From Pseudonocardia thermophila (GTDB lineage Bacteria > Actinomycetota > Actinomycetes > Mycobacteriales > Pseudonocardiaceae), in assembly GCF_900142365.1 (NCBI RefSeq), contig NZ_FRAP01000027.1, positions 18,690 through 82,689 of the forward strand: a DNA stretch of 64,000 nt, in the 5' to 3' direction. Below are positions 53,053 to 60,951 of the stretch, piece by piece. A program made the position numbers and the translations under genes. Position 1 is the first letter of the stretch; every line of letters starts with the position of its first letter. The notes under the pieces are model-generated. The model had not been told where the DNA came from. It ran no database searches and worked only from the letters and a program-made list of their open reading frames with translations.

Positions 53053-54141
53053 ATGGCTGTTCCGCTGACCACGGACGCGATCCGTGATGCGCCGAAGGTA
53101 CTCCTCCACGATCACCTGGATGGCGGCCTCCGGCCCGCGACCGTGATCGAACTCGCGGACCAGTACGGTTACACAGCGCTACCGACGCATGACGCTATCG
53201 AGCTGGGTGCCTGGTTCCGCGCCGCCGCACGTTCGGGATCGCTGGAGCGCTACCTCGAGACGTTCGGTCACACGGTCGGTGTGATGCAGCACACGGACGC
53301 GCTGGTCCGGGTAGCTGCCGAGTGCGCCGAGGACCTCGCCGACGACGGCGTCGTCTACGCCGAGGTGCGGTTCGCCCCCGAGCTGCACACCGAGCAGGGC
53401 CTCGCGCTCGACGAGGTCGTCGAGGCGGTGCTGGAGGGCTTCCGGCAGGGCAGCGCGCGAGCCCGGGAGCGCGGTCGGCGCATCCGCATCGGCTGCCTGC
53501 TGACGGCCATGCGGCACGCCGCCCGCTCACTGGAGATCGCCCAGCTCGCCGTGCGCTACCGCGACGTCGGCGTCGTCGGGTTCGACATCGCCGGCGCGGA
53601 GGCCGGGTTCCCGCCCACCCGCCACCTCGACGCGTTCGAGTACATGCGCCAGCAGAACGCGCACTTCACGATCCACGCGGGCGAGGCGTTCGGCCTGCCG
53701 TCGATCTGGGAGGCGCTGCAGTGGTGCGGCGCCGACCGGCTCGGCCACGGCGTGCGCATCGTCGACGACATCACCGTCGACGACGACGGCAACGCGCGGC
53801 TGGGCCGGCTCGCCGCCTACGTCCGCGACACGCGCATCCCGCTGGAGATGTGCCCGACGTCCAACGTCGACACCGGGGCGGCGAAGTCGATCGCCGAGCA
53901 CCCCATCGGCCTGCTGGCCGAGCTGCGGTTCCGGGTCACGGTCAACACCGACAACCGGCTCATGTCCGGGGTCTCGATGACCAGCGAGTTCGCCACCCTC
54001 GCCGAGACGTTCGGGTACGGCTGGTCGGATCTCGCGTGGTTCACGGTGAACGCGATGAAGTCGGCGTTCATCGGGTTCGACGAGCGGCTGGCGCTGATCA
54101 ACGACGTGATCAAGCCGGGGTACGCGGCGCTGCAGGCGTGA
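53053..54141 (+). CDS. add: Adenosine deaminase
   Basis: Deaminates (deoxy)adenosine to (deoxy)inosine. The 362-residue TIM barrel shows zinc ligands HDHLDGG (His19, His21), FTIHAGEAFG with the catalytic HAGE, GADRLGHGVRI with the active-site His, and VNTDNRLMS where the zinc Asp is followed by Asn rather than Asp, a variant known in actinobacterial enzymes. ATG 53053 lies 8 nt after TACCGT (53039-53044), so transcription is probably leaderless. It complements the nucleoside uptake and cdd/deoA genes. Confidence 0.95.
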   Translation: MAVPLTTDAIRDAPKVLLHDHLDGGLRPATVIELADQYGYTALPTHDAIELGAWFRAAARSGSLERYLETFGHTVGVMQHTDALVRVAAECAEDLADDGVVYAEVRFAPELHTEQGLALDEVVEAVLEGFRQGSARARERGRRIRIGCLLTAMRHAARSLEIAQLAVRYRDVGVVGFDIAGAEAGFPPTRHLDAFEYMRQQNAHFTIHAGEAFGLPSIWEALQWCGADRLGHGVRIVDDITVDDDGNARLGRLAAYVRDTRIPLEMCPTSNVDTGAAKSIAEHPIGLLAELRFRVTVNTDNRLMSGVSMTSEFATLAETFGYGWSDLAWFTVNAMKSAFIGFDERLALINDVIKPGYAALQA

Positions 54142-54317
54142 GGCGCCCCGGGTGATCGTCGCAGGAGAGCCGCAGCGCTGATCGCGCCCATCTCCTCCGT
54201 CGCCGAGCGCGGGCTCGCGCTGCCCCACGGCCGCACCGAGCCCTCCGCCGAAAGTAGGTGGCCCTCCCCACCGTCGAGCGTGTCCGGCCTGCGCCGACCG
54301 GCAGTACGGTTCGACCC

Positions 54318-55484
54318 GTGCAGCGCTGGCGACACATCGCGGGATGGGCCCTCGTGGTGGCGTTCGTCGGCTTCTTCGTGGTTGTGGACGTGCTGGGTTA
54401 CGTCCTGGGCTCCCGCACGACGGGCGCGTGGGGCCCGGCCGCTGGGCTGGTCGTGCGGCTCGTGCTGCACTGCTCACTGCTGCTCGTCGGGCGGTTCCCG
54501 TTCGCCGTGGCGGGGGTGATGGCCGCCGGCACGGCTGCGGTCCAGCTGAGCCAGCTCGTCGCGCCCGGGCTGCTCGTGCCCGCGCCCGCGCTCACCGGCG
54601 ACCCGATGATCATCGGCACCTCGGCCGCAGCCGTCTACACGCTCTGGGCGCGGTTCCCGCGGCGGCGCGCGACCTGGGTGCTCACGGCGCTGCTGGCGCT
54701 GCTGGCGACCCGGCCGTGGCAGCCGACGTGGGAGACCGTGCCGCTCGGCCTGCTCACCACGTTCGGTCCGGCGTTGCTCGCCCGCTACTTCACCGCGCGC
54801 GCCGAGCTGCTGGCGAACCTGCGGGAGAGGGCCGAACGCGCAGAGGAGGAGGGTCGGGCTCAGGAGCGGGCCCGGCTCGCCGCCGAGATGCACGACGTCG
54901 TCACGCACCGGGTGAGCCTGATGGTGCTGCAGGCCGGTGCCCTGGAGGTCACCGCGACCGATCCGGCTACCCGCACCGCCGCCGCCGCGATCCGCGAGGC
55001 CGGCCGGCAGGCCCTCGACGAGCTGCGCGAGATCGTCGGCGTGTTCGGCGGGCAGCGCGAGGGTGCCTCGCCCGCGGTCGGGCCGGCCGCGCCCGCCGCA
55101 GACCTGGCCGAGCTGGTGGAGGCGTCGGTGGCGGCCGGGGTCCCGGTCCGGCTGCACCGCAGCGGCGACGACGCGCACGTGCCCGTCTCGGTCGCCCGCA
55201 CCGCGCACCGCGTCGTCCAGGAGGCGCTGACGAACGTGCACAAGCACGCCCCGGGAGGAGAGGTCTGCGTGGACGTCCGCTACACCCAGGACGTGGTGAC
55301 GGTGCTGGTGGAGAACAGCCCGCCCACCGCGCCGGTCGATCCCGCGCTGGCCGCGTCCGGCTCCGGTCGCGGCCTGCACGGCCTGCGTGAGCGGGTCGAG
55401 CTGCTGGGCGGCCGGTTGCAGGCCGGACCGCGGTCCGACGGCGGGTTCCGGGTGCAGGCGCGGTTGCCGGTGGTGCCGGCATGA
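54318..55484 (+). CDS. Two-component sensor histidine kinase (NarL type)
   Basis: A 388-residue sensor of the HPK7/DesK-like class. Four to five transmembrane segments occupy residues about 8-160; a coiled linker (RERAERAEEEGRAQERARLA) leads to the dimerisation motif RLAAEMHDVVTHRVSLMVLQ with the phosphoacceptor His. The HATPase part shows HRVVQEALTNVHKHAPGGEV (N box) and GSGRGLHGLRERVELLGG (G box). GTG 54318 is 7 nt after TACGGT (54305-54310); the longer frame from 54258 is less likely. It overlaps the response regulator gene (ATGA). Signal unknown. Confidence 0.93.
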   Translation: MQRWRHIAGWALVVAFVGFFVVVDVLGYVLGSRTTGAWGPAAGLVVRLVLHCSLLLVGRFPFAVAGVMAAGTAAVQLSQLVAPGLLVPAPALTGDPMIIGTSAAAVYTLWARFPRRRATWVLTALLALLATRPWQPTWETVPLGLLTTFGPALLARYFTARAELLANLRERAERAEEEGRAQERARLAAEMHDVVTHRVSLMVLQAGALEVTATDPATRTAAAAIREAGRQALDELREIVGVFGGQREGASPAVGPAAPAADLAELVEASVAAGVPVRLHRSGDDAHVPVSVARTAHRVVQEALTNVHKHAPGGEVCVDVRYTQDVVTVLVENSPPTAPVDPALAASGSGRGLHGLRERVELLGGRLQAGPRSDGGFRVQARLPVVPA

Positions 55485-56140
55485 GCCCGGTCAAGGTGCT
55501 GGTCGTCGACGACGAGCCGATGGTCTGCGCCCACCTGACGACGATCCTCGGCGCCGCCGACGACATCGAGGTGGTCGCCTCCGCGGCCGACGGCGCGGAG
55601 GCCGTGGAGGCGGTGCTGCGCTTCCGGCCCGACGTCGTGCTGATGGACCTGCGGATGCCCGGCGTCGACGGGATCACCGCGACCTCGCGGATCACCGCCG
55701 AGCCGGATGCGCCGCCGGTGGTGGCGCTGACGACGTTCGACGGCGACGAGCACGTCCACCGCGCCCTGCGCGCCGGGGCGGCGGGCTACCTGCTGAAGTC
55801 GACGCCGCCCGACGAGCTGGTGGGCCTGGTGCGGGTGGCGGCCCAGGGCCACACGGTGCTGTCGCGCTCCGCGGCGCAGAAGCTGGTGGGGCGCTCGGCG
55901 GCGCAGGCATCGGCGCGGCGGCGGGCAGCTGCGCGGCTGGCCCCGCTCACCGGGCGGGAGCGCGACGTCGCGGCGCTGCTCGCCGAGGGCTGCTCGAACG
56001 CCGAGGTGGCGCGGCGGCTGCACCTCACCGAGGCCACGGTGAAGGGCTACGTGTCGAGCGCGCTGGAGAAGGTGGGGGCGAGCAACCGCACCCAGCTGGG
56101 GCTGCTCGCCCGGGAGGCGGGGCTGCTCGCGCAGCAGTGA
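55481..56140 (+). CDS. NarL/FixJ-family response regulator
   Basis: A 219-residue response regulator. The receiver domain has the acidic pair in VLVVDDEPMV, phospho-acceptor Asp in VLMDLRMPGVDG (about Asp55) and the conserved Lys in YLLKSTPPDEL. The C-terminal LuxR HTH is LTGRERDVAALLAEGCSNAE, then VARRLHLTEATVKGYVSSAL. Coupled to the sensor by ATGA overlap. A Gln/Ser rich end and the stop codon lie in a 13-bp direct repeat. Confidence 0.95.
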   Translation: MSPVKVLVVDDEPMVCAHLTTILGAADDIEVVASAADGAEAVEAVLRFRPDVVLMDLRMPGVDGITATSRITAEPDAPPVVALTTFDGDEHVHRALRAGAAGYLLKSTPPDELVGLVRVAAQGHTVLSRSAAQKLVGRSAAQASARRRAAARLAPLTGRERDVAALLAEGCSNAEVARRLHLTEATVKGYVSSALEKVGASNRTQLGLLAREAGLLAQQ

Positions 56141-56172
56141 TCAGCAGCAGTGATCAGCGCAGCAGTGATCAG
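56132..56172. repeat. Three 13-bp direct repeats across two convergent stops
   Basis: CAGCAGTGATCAG occurs at 56132-56144, 56145-56157 and 56160-56172. The first copy contains the stop of the response regulator (TGA 56138-56140) and the third the stop of the convergent gene (56169-56171). Each holds the palindrome TGATCA. Confidence 0.9.
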
Positions 56173-57410
56173 TGCGGGCGCAGCCGCGCCAGCAGGTCGT
56201 CGGTGAGCTCGCGGAACCGGCGGGCCTCCGCGGTGAACGGCGGGCTCGGCGCCAGGCGCGTGGGGTCGGGTTTGACCAGGAACGACACCAGCCAGCCGAG
56301 CGGCTCCGACTCGCGCAGCGCCTCGCGCGCCGTGTCGTCACCGACCCAGTCGCCGACGTCGGTCAAGAGCTCGCAGGCCAGCTCCAGCTGCGTGGCGTCG
56401 ATGTCGAGGGTGCCCGCCGCGATGTCGGACGCCAGCCCGACCAGCGAGTACGTGTTCATCTCCTCGACGATCACCTCGAGATCGCCCGCCGTCGCCTTCT
56501 CGACGATCTCCGGCCAGGTCGACGCCGCGTTGAGCGCGTGCGTGTCGTCGGCCTCGTCGGCGATCCAGCGGATCATCGCGCGGGCGCTGGGGAAGACGTC
56601 GATCTTCCCGTCGCTGCCGAGGAACACCGCCTTGTCGTCGATGTAGCAGCGCAGCGACAGGTAGTCGGCCGACTCGGTGATGATGCGGATCGGGTCGATG
56701 CCGACCTCCTCCCAGAACGTCGGTCCCTGCTCCTCGTCGGGCGCCGGGCCCTCCTCGTCGACGACGGTGTCGTCGGCCGCGGTGACCGGGTCGGCGTCGG
56801 CGGCCACCTCGACCTGCTGGGCGGCCAGCTCCTTCTCAGCGGCGGCCAGCGCCGCGGCGTCCACCTCGGGAGTGCGCACCAGCGCGTCGAGCGCGTCGAC
56901 GACCTCGTCCCACCGGCTCGCCACGACGTCGACCAGCTGCGCCCACAGCCGCCCCCCCTCGCGCCCGGCGAACGGCAGCGTGCCCTGGTGCAGCAGCTCG
57001 AACGCGGGGGCGGCGCGCAGCACCTCGTGGACGGCGTCCAGCTCGCACACGTCCGCGATCGAGCGGAGCATGTCGGTGATCTCGGCCAGCTCGCCGATCG
57101 TCCACGTGTCGGGGTCCTCGGCGACCACCTCGGGTACGCCGATGATGTCGTAGCTGCGCGTGTCGTCCGGGATCAGCTCCTCGACGCCCAGCTGCGGGAC
57201 GACCGACCACGACGGGTGGTCGATCAGGTCGTGCTCGGCGGCCGTGCGCACGAACGCGGCCAGCTGCGTGACCTCGGGGAAGGCGAAGAGATTGTCCTCG
57301 TCGCCGAGGAACGCCTCCCACTCCTCGCCGTCCTCGCGCCACCGAGGGGCCCACAGCGTGATGAAGTCGCCCTCGGTCAGGGACAGCTGGATGGGGACGA
57401 TGTCGGCCAC
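56169..57410 (-). CDS. Conserved acidic two-domain protein (Rv3311-like)
   Basis: A 413-residue acidic protein without membrane segments, conserved in actinobacteria and sometimes labelled 'primosomal protein' without evidence. It shows an internal duplication: WEAFLGDEDNLFAFPEVTQL (about residue 30) and KAVFLGSDGKIDVFPSARAM (about residue 265) are related blocks, each followed by a helix with AAFVRT or RWIAD. An Ala/Asp/Glu-rich linker (about 205-235) joins the halves. GTG 57410 lies 8 nt after TACGCT on the minus strand (57419-57424), so it is probably leaderless. Location near add resembles the order I remember for Rv3313c/Rv3311. Confidence 0.72.
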   Translation of the reverse strand: MADIVPIQLSLTEGDFITLWAPRWREDGEEWEAFLGDEDNLFAFPEVTQLAAFVRTAAEHDLIDHPSWSVVPQLGVEELIPDDTRSYDIIGVPEVVAEDPDTWTIGELAEITDMLRSIADVCELDAVHEVLRAAPAFELLHQGTLPFAGREGGRLWAQLVDVVASRWDEVVDALDALVRTPEVDAAALAAAEKELAAQQVEVAADADPVTAADDTVVDEEGPAPDEEQGPTFWEEVGIDPIRIITESADYLSLRCYIDDKAVFLGSDGKIDVFPSARAMIRWIADEADDTHALNAASTWPEIVEKATAGDLEVIVEEMNTYSLVGLASDIAAGTLDIDATQLELACELLTDVGDWVGDDTAREALRESEPLGWLVSFLVKPDPTRLAPSPPFTAEARRFRELTDDLLARLRPH

Positions 57411-57435
57411 GGCCGACCAGCGTAGTGGGCCCCGG

Positions 57436-58314
57436 TCAGCGGCCGACCGGGTGCCAGACCGTCTTGATCTCGCAGTACGTGCGCAGCCGGGCGAGCGACG
57501 GCGGCGCGGTCGGATCCGGTTCCACGGGCGGGCGGGGCAGGACCCGCTTCACCGTCGCGGCGGCGGCCTCCTCCAGCGCCCGCGCGGCCTCTCCCGGGGC
57601 GCCGACCAGGTCGAGCGCGGCGACGTCCTCGTGCGCGGCGAGCCACGGCCCGATCTCGGCGGCGCTGCCGGTGAGCAGGTTCGCCACTCCCGCCGGCACG
57701 TCCGACGTGGCGAGCACCTCGGCCAGCCCGATCGCTGGCAGCGGTCGCTGCCGCGACGCGACCACCACCGCGGTGCACCCGGCGGCGAGCACCGGCGCGA
57801 GCACGTCCACCAGCCCCAAGAGCGCCGACTCCTGCGGCGCCAGCACGGCCACCACCCCGGTGGGCTCGGTGGTGGAGAAGTTGACGAACGGGCCGGCCAC
57901 GTCGTTCACCGACCCGAGCACGGTCGAGAGCTTGTCGGTCCAGCCCGCGTACCAGACCCAGCGATCGATCGCGGTGTCCACGAGCGTCGCGGCCCGTCGC
58001 CGGCTCACGCCCTCCGCGGAGACGACGTCGTCGGTGAACTGGTCGTGGCGGGCCTGCATCATCTCGGCGACCCGGTAGAGCACCTGCCCGCGGTTGTAGC
58101 CGGTGGCGCCCGCCCAGCCCGGCCTGGCGGTCAGCGCGGCCGCGACGGCGTCCCGGGCGTCCTTGCGGGAGGCGAGGGCCGCGTGCGCGAGCAGCGCCCC
58201 CTTCGCGCTCCGGACGGGGTAGCTGCGGCCCGACTCGGAACGGGGGAACGCGCCACCGATGTAGAGCTTGTAGGTCTTGGCGACCGGCACACGGGCCTCG
58301 GTGGGGGTGCTCAC
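57436..58314 (-). CDS. Short aldehyde dehydrogenase-family protein lacking catalytic residues
   Basis: A 292-residue protein that aligns with only the N-terminal, cofactor-binding part of aldehyde dehydrogenases: KLYIGGAFPRSESGRSYPV, YNRGQVLYRVAEMMQARHDQ, GVVAVLAPQESALLGLVDVL and PVLAAGCTAVVVASRQRPLP. The chain ends before the catalytic Glu (LELGG) and Cys (GQxCxAG) regions, so it cannot be an active dehydrogenase on its own. Its ending (YCEIKTVWHPVGR) looks natural rather than truncated. GTG 58314 lies 7 nt after TAGCCT on the minus strand (58322-58327). Full-length ALDH and deoC are encoded 1.2 kb further; the short protein may be a partner subunit (inference). Confidence 0.8.
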   Translation of the reverse strand: MSTPTEARVPVAKTYKLYIGGAFPRSESGRSYPVRSAKGALLAHAALASRKDARDAVAAALTARPGWAGATGYNRGQVLYRVAEMMQARHDQFTDDVVSAEGVSRRRAATLVDTAIDRWVWYAGWTDKLSTVLGSVNDVAGPFVNFSTTEPTGVVAVLAPQESALLGLVDVLAPVLAAGCTAVVVASRQRPLPAIGLAEVLATSDVPAGVANLLTGSAAEIGPWLAAHEDVAALDLVGAPGEAARALEEAAAATVKRVLPRPPVEPDPTAPPSLARLRTYCEIKTVWHPVGR

Positions 58315-58324
58315 CCGGGCGAGG

Positions 58325-58909
58325 CTACCGCGGCGACGCCGGTGCGGACCCGGATCCGCGCTGCGCCGGGCGCAGTCCGTCGACCAGCAGTCGCGAGACC
58401 CGGGCCTGCAGCTCCGGGTCGTGGGCGGTCTGCTCCGCGGTCCGGGCGATCCCGACCATCAGTGCCATCAGCTCGTCACCGCCGACGTCGGGCCGCACGG
58501 CGCCGGCCTGCTGGGCCGCGCGCAGCAGCTGCTCCGCGGCTGCTCGCAACCGGGCCTTGGCCGGGGCGGCGGCCGCCGTGGCGTCGACGCCCGCGGCGGC
58601 GAGCGCCTCGGAGAGCGTCTGCCTACTGCGGGCCTGCGCGACGACCGCGTCGAGCAGCGCGAAGAACGCCCGACCCGGGTCGGCGGCCGCGGTCAGCTGC
58701 TCCGCGCGGTCCGCCAGTTCCGCGACCCTGGCCACGAGCACCGCTTCGAGCAGCTGCTCCTTCGTCGGGAAGTGCCGGAACACCGTGCCGATCCCCACGC
58801 CCGCCCGGCGGGCCACCTCCTCGGTGGACGCTTCGGTGCCCAGCTCGGCGAAGACCTCCTCGGCGGCGGCGAGCAGCCGCTCCCGGTTGCGGCGCGCGTC
58901 GGCCCGCAC
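58325..58909 (-). CDS. TetR-family regulator
   Basis: A 194-residue TetR regulator: ADARRNRERLLAAAEEVFAE, LGTEASTEEVARRAGVGIGT, VFRHFPTKEQLLEAVL form the HTH (residues 2-55); the C-terminal helical domain matches the TetR_C_SbtR-like class (RAFFALLDAVVAQARSR, LMALMVGIARTAEQ). GTG 58909 with GGGAGG 7 nt upstream is preferred over ATG 58960, which lies inside the operator. It is divergent from a SnoaL-like gene and probably represses both through overlapping palindromes. Confidence 0.9.
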   Translation of the reverse strand: MRADARRNRERLLAAAEEVFAELGTEASTEEVARRAGVGIGTVFRHFPTKEQLLEAVLVARVAELADRAEQLTAAADPGRAFFALLDAVVAQARSRQTLSEALAAAGVDATAAAAPAKARLRAAAEQLLRAAQQAGAVRPDVGGDELMALMVGIARTAEQTAHDPELQARVSRLLVDGLRPAQRGSGSAPASPR

Positions 58910-58921
58910 GGCGACCTCCCG

Positions 58922-58970
58922 TTGACAAGCGGAGTATGGACTCCGATTATTCGGAGTCATGACTCCGATT
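58922..58970. promoter_or_regulatory. Promoter and multi-palindrome operator of the TetR/SnoaL pair
   Basis: On the plus strand TTGACA (58922-58927) and GATTAT (58945-58950) are 17 nt apart, a good promoter for the SnoaL gene, whose ATG 58959 lies 8 nt after the -10. The same DNA holds three overlapping dyads: GGAGT-N4-ACTCC (58931-58944), GACTCCGA-N4-TCGGAGTC (58939-58958), and the perfect 14-mer GGAGTCATGACTCC (58953-58966). ACTCCGATT recurs 22 bp apart (58940, 58962), on the same helix face. Confidence 0.8.
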
Positions 58971-59439
58971 CTAGCTCTGCGAGACGTTCTGCACCGGCTC
59001 GTCGACGGTGTGGTGAATCGGCGCTGACGAGTTGCCCGAGCTGTACGCGCCCGACGCCGTCGTGATCCATCCGCTCGGACCGGTCCCGCCGCTGCGCGGG
59101 CGCGAGGCGCTGCGCGCCCACTTCGCCGCAGCCGACGCGCTTCCGCTCCGCATGCGGGCCGAGGAGGTCGCCGTGCACGAGACCGCCGATCCGGAGGTGG
59201 TGATCGGGGAGTTCCGCTACGTCGGCCGCAACACCGCGACCGGGCGGGACTTCGTCGCGCACAACGTGTTCGTGGTCCGGGTGCGCGACGGCCTCATCGT
59301 CGAGTCCCGCGACTACGTCGACCACCTCGGGCTCGCGATCGCAGGCGACCGCGCGGATCAGCTCGTCGCAGCCCGGGTCGGCGCCCTGACGCCCGACGTC
59401 CACACCGCAGCGCCCCGGCCGGAGATCCCCCGCGGGTGA
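58959..59439 (+). pseudogene. SnoaL-like protein, frameshifted after 22 codons
   Basis: From ATG 58959 the frame reads MTPILALRDVLHRLVDGVVN then RR and TGA (59025-59027). Two bases appear to be missing there, since the continuation DELPELYAPDAVVIHPLGPV, VIGEFRYVGRNTATGRDFVA, HNVFVVRVRDGLIVESRDYV is a normal SnoaL-like remainder in another frame up to TGA 59439. Joined, the protein would be about 160 residues. Length of 481 nt is two bases short of 161 codons. Leaderless promoter and TetR operator lie directly upstream. Either a decayed gene or an assembly error. Confidence 0.8.
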
Positions 59440-59523
59440 TCCGCACCGTCTCGCCCACGCCGTCGAACGCCGCGGGCGAGGACGAGGCGCGGACGTACGG
59501 GAGCCGATCGTTGCCGGGCCGCC

Positions 59524-60951
59524 TCACACCGCGAGGTACGCCTCCAGCCCCGCGCGCCCGCCTTCCCGGCCGAACCCGGACTGCCGGTACCCGCCGAACG
59601 GGCTGGCCGGGTCGAAGCGGTTGAACGTGTTCGCCCACACCACGCCGGCGCGCAGCCGCTGCGCCGTCCAGAGCGCCTTCGAGCCCTTCTCCGTCCACAC
59701 CCCCGCCGACAGCCCGTACGGGGTGTTGTTCGCCTTCGCGACGGCTTCCTCGGGCGTGCGGAAGGTGAGCACCGACAGCACCGGGCCGAAGATCTCCTCG
59801 CGGGCGATCCGCATCGTCTGCTCCACGCCCTCGAACACTGTGGGCGGGAAGAACAGGCCGCGCTCGGGCAGCGGGCAGGAGCTGGTCCAGCGCCGCGCCC
59901 CCTCCTCGTCGCCGGCCGCGGCGAGATCCACGATGCGGTCCAGCTGGGCGCGGGAGTTGATCGCCCCGACATCGGTGTTCTTGTCCAGCGGATCGCCCAC
60001 CCGCAGCGTCTCGACGCGGGCGTGCAGCAGTTCGAGGAACTCCTCGGCGATCGACTCCTGCACGAGCAGTCGCGACCCGGCGCAGCAGACGTGGCCCTGG
60101 TTGAAGAAGATGCCGTCCACGACGCCGTCGACGGCCTGGTCGATCGCCGCGTCCGCGTAGACGATGTTGGCCGCCTTGCCGCCCAGCTCCAGGGTGAGCC
60201 GCCGGCCGGTGCCGGCCAGCCGCCGCTGGATCTGGACACCCACCTCGGTGGACCCGGTGAACGCCACCTTGTCGACGGCCGCCCCGACCACCGCCGCGCC
60301 GACGTCGCCCGCGCCGGGCAGCACGTTCACCACGCCCGGCGGCAGCCCGGCCTCCGCGGCGATCTCGGCGAGGACGAGCGCGGTGAGCGGGGTGGTCTCG
60401 GCCGGCTTGAGCACGATCGTGTTGCCGCACGCGAGCGCGGGCCCCACCTTCCAGGCCGCCATGAGCAGTGGGAAGTTCCACGGGATCACCGCGCCGACCA
60501 CCCCGACCGGCTTCGGTGCCGGTCCCAGCCCCGCGTACTCCAGCTTGTCGGCCCAGCCGGCGTGGTGGAACAGGTGCGCCGCCGCGGTCGGGACGTCGAC
60601 GTCGCGGGACTCGCGGATCGGCTTGCCGTTGTCGAGGGTCTCCAGCACGGCGAGCTCGCGGGAGCGCTCGGCGACGATCCGCGCGATGCGGAAGAGGTAC
60701 TTGGCGCGCTCGGCGCCCGGCATCCGGCCCCACACCTCGTCGTGGGCGCGGCGCGCCGCCGCGACGGCCCGGTCGACGTCCTCCTGCGCCGCCGTGCCGA
60801 CCTCGGCCAGCACCTCCTCGGTGGCCGGGTTGATCGTCTTGAGCGGCTCCCCGCCGCCGTCGACGAACTCGCCGTCGATGAAGGGGCGGTAGGTGGGCTC
60901 GAGGTTCGCGATCGCCGCGTTCTCCGGCGCGGGGGAGTAGGTCCAGTCCAT
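59524..60951 (-). CDS. NAD(P)-dependent aldehyde dehydrogenase
   Basis: A 475-residue aldehyde dehydrogenase. Seen: PWNFPLLMAAWKVGPALACG (cofactor site), LKPAETTPLTALVL, FTGSTEVGVQIQRR, the catalytic Glu in LTLELGGKAANIVY, the catalytic Cys in NQGHVCCAGSRLLVQ, and EEIFGPVLSVLTF. The coupling with deoC (TGATG overlap at 60951-60953) suggests it oxidises the acetaldehyde released from deoxyribose 5-phosphate. Its N-terminal segment DWTYSPAPENA recurs in a scrap at 62829-62908. The next gene downstream on the same strand is the TetR gene, beyond the SnoaL remnant. Confidence 0.95.
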   Translation of the reverse strand: MDWTYSPAPENAAIANLEPTYRPFIDGEFVDGGGEPLKTINPATEEVLAEVGTAAQEDVDRAVAAARRAHDEVWGRMPGAERAKYLFRIARIVAERSRELAVLETLDNGKPIRESRDVDVPTAAAHLFHHAGWADKLEYAGLGPAPKPVGVVGAVIPWNFPLLMAAWKVGPALACGNTIVLKPAETTPLTALVLAEIAAEAGLPPGVVNVLPGAGDVGAAVVGAAVDKVAFTGSTEVGVQIQRRLAGTGRRLTLELGGKAANIVYADAAIDQAVDGVVDGIFFNQGHVCCAGSRLLVQESIAEEFLELLHARVETLRVGDPLDKNTDVGAINSRAQLDRIVDLAAAGDEEGARRWTSSCPLPERGLFFPPTVFEGVEQTMRIAREEIFGPVLSVLTFRTPEEAVAKANNTPYGLSAGVWTEKGSKALWTAQRLRAGVVWANTFNRFDPASPFGGYRQSGFGREGGRAGLEAYLAV

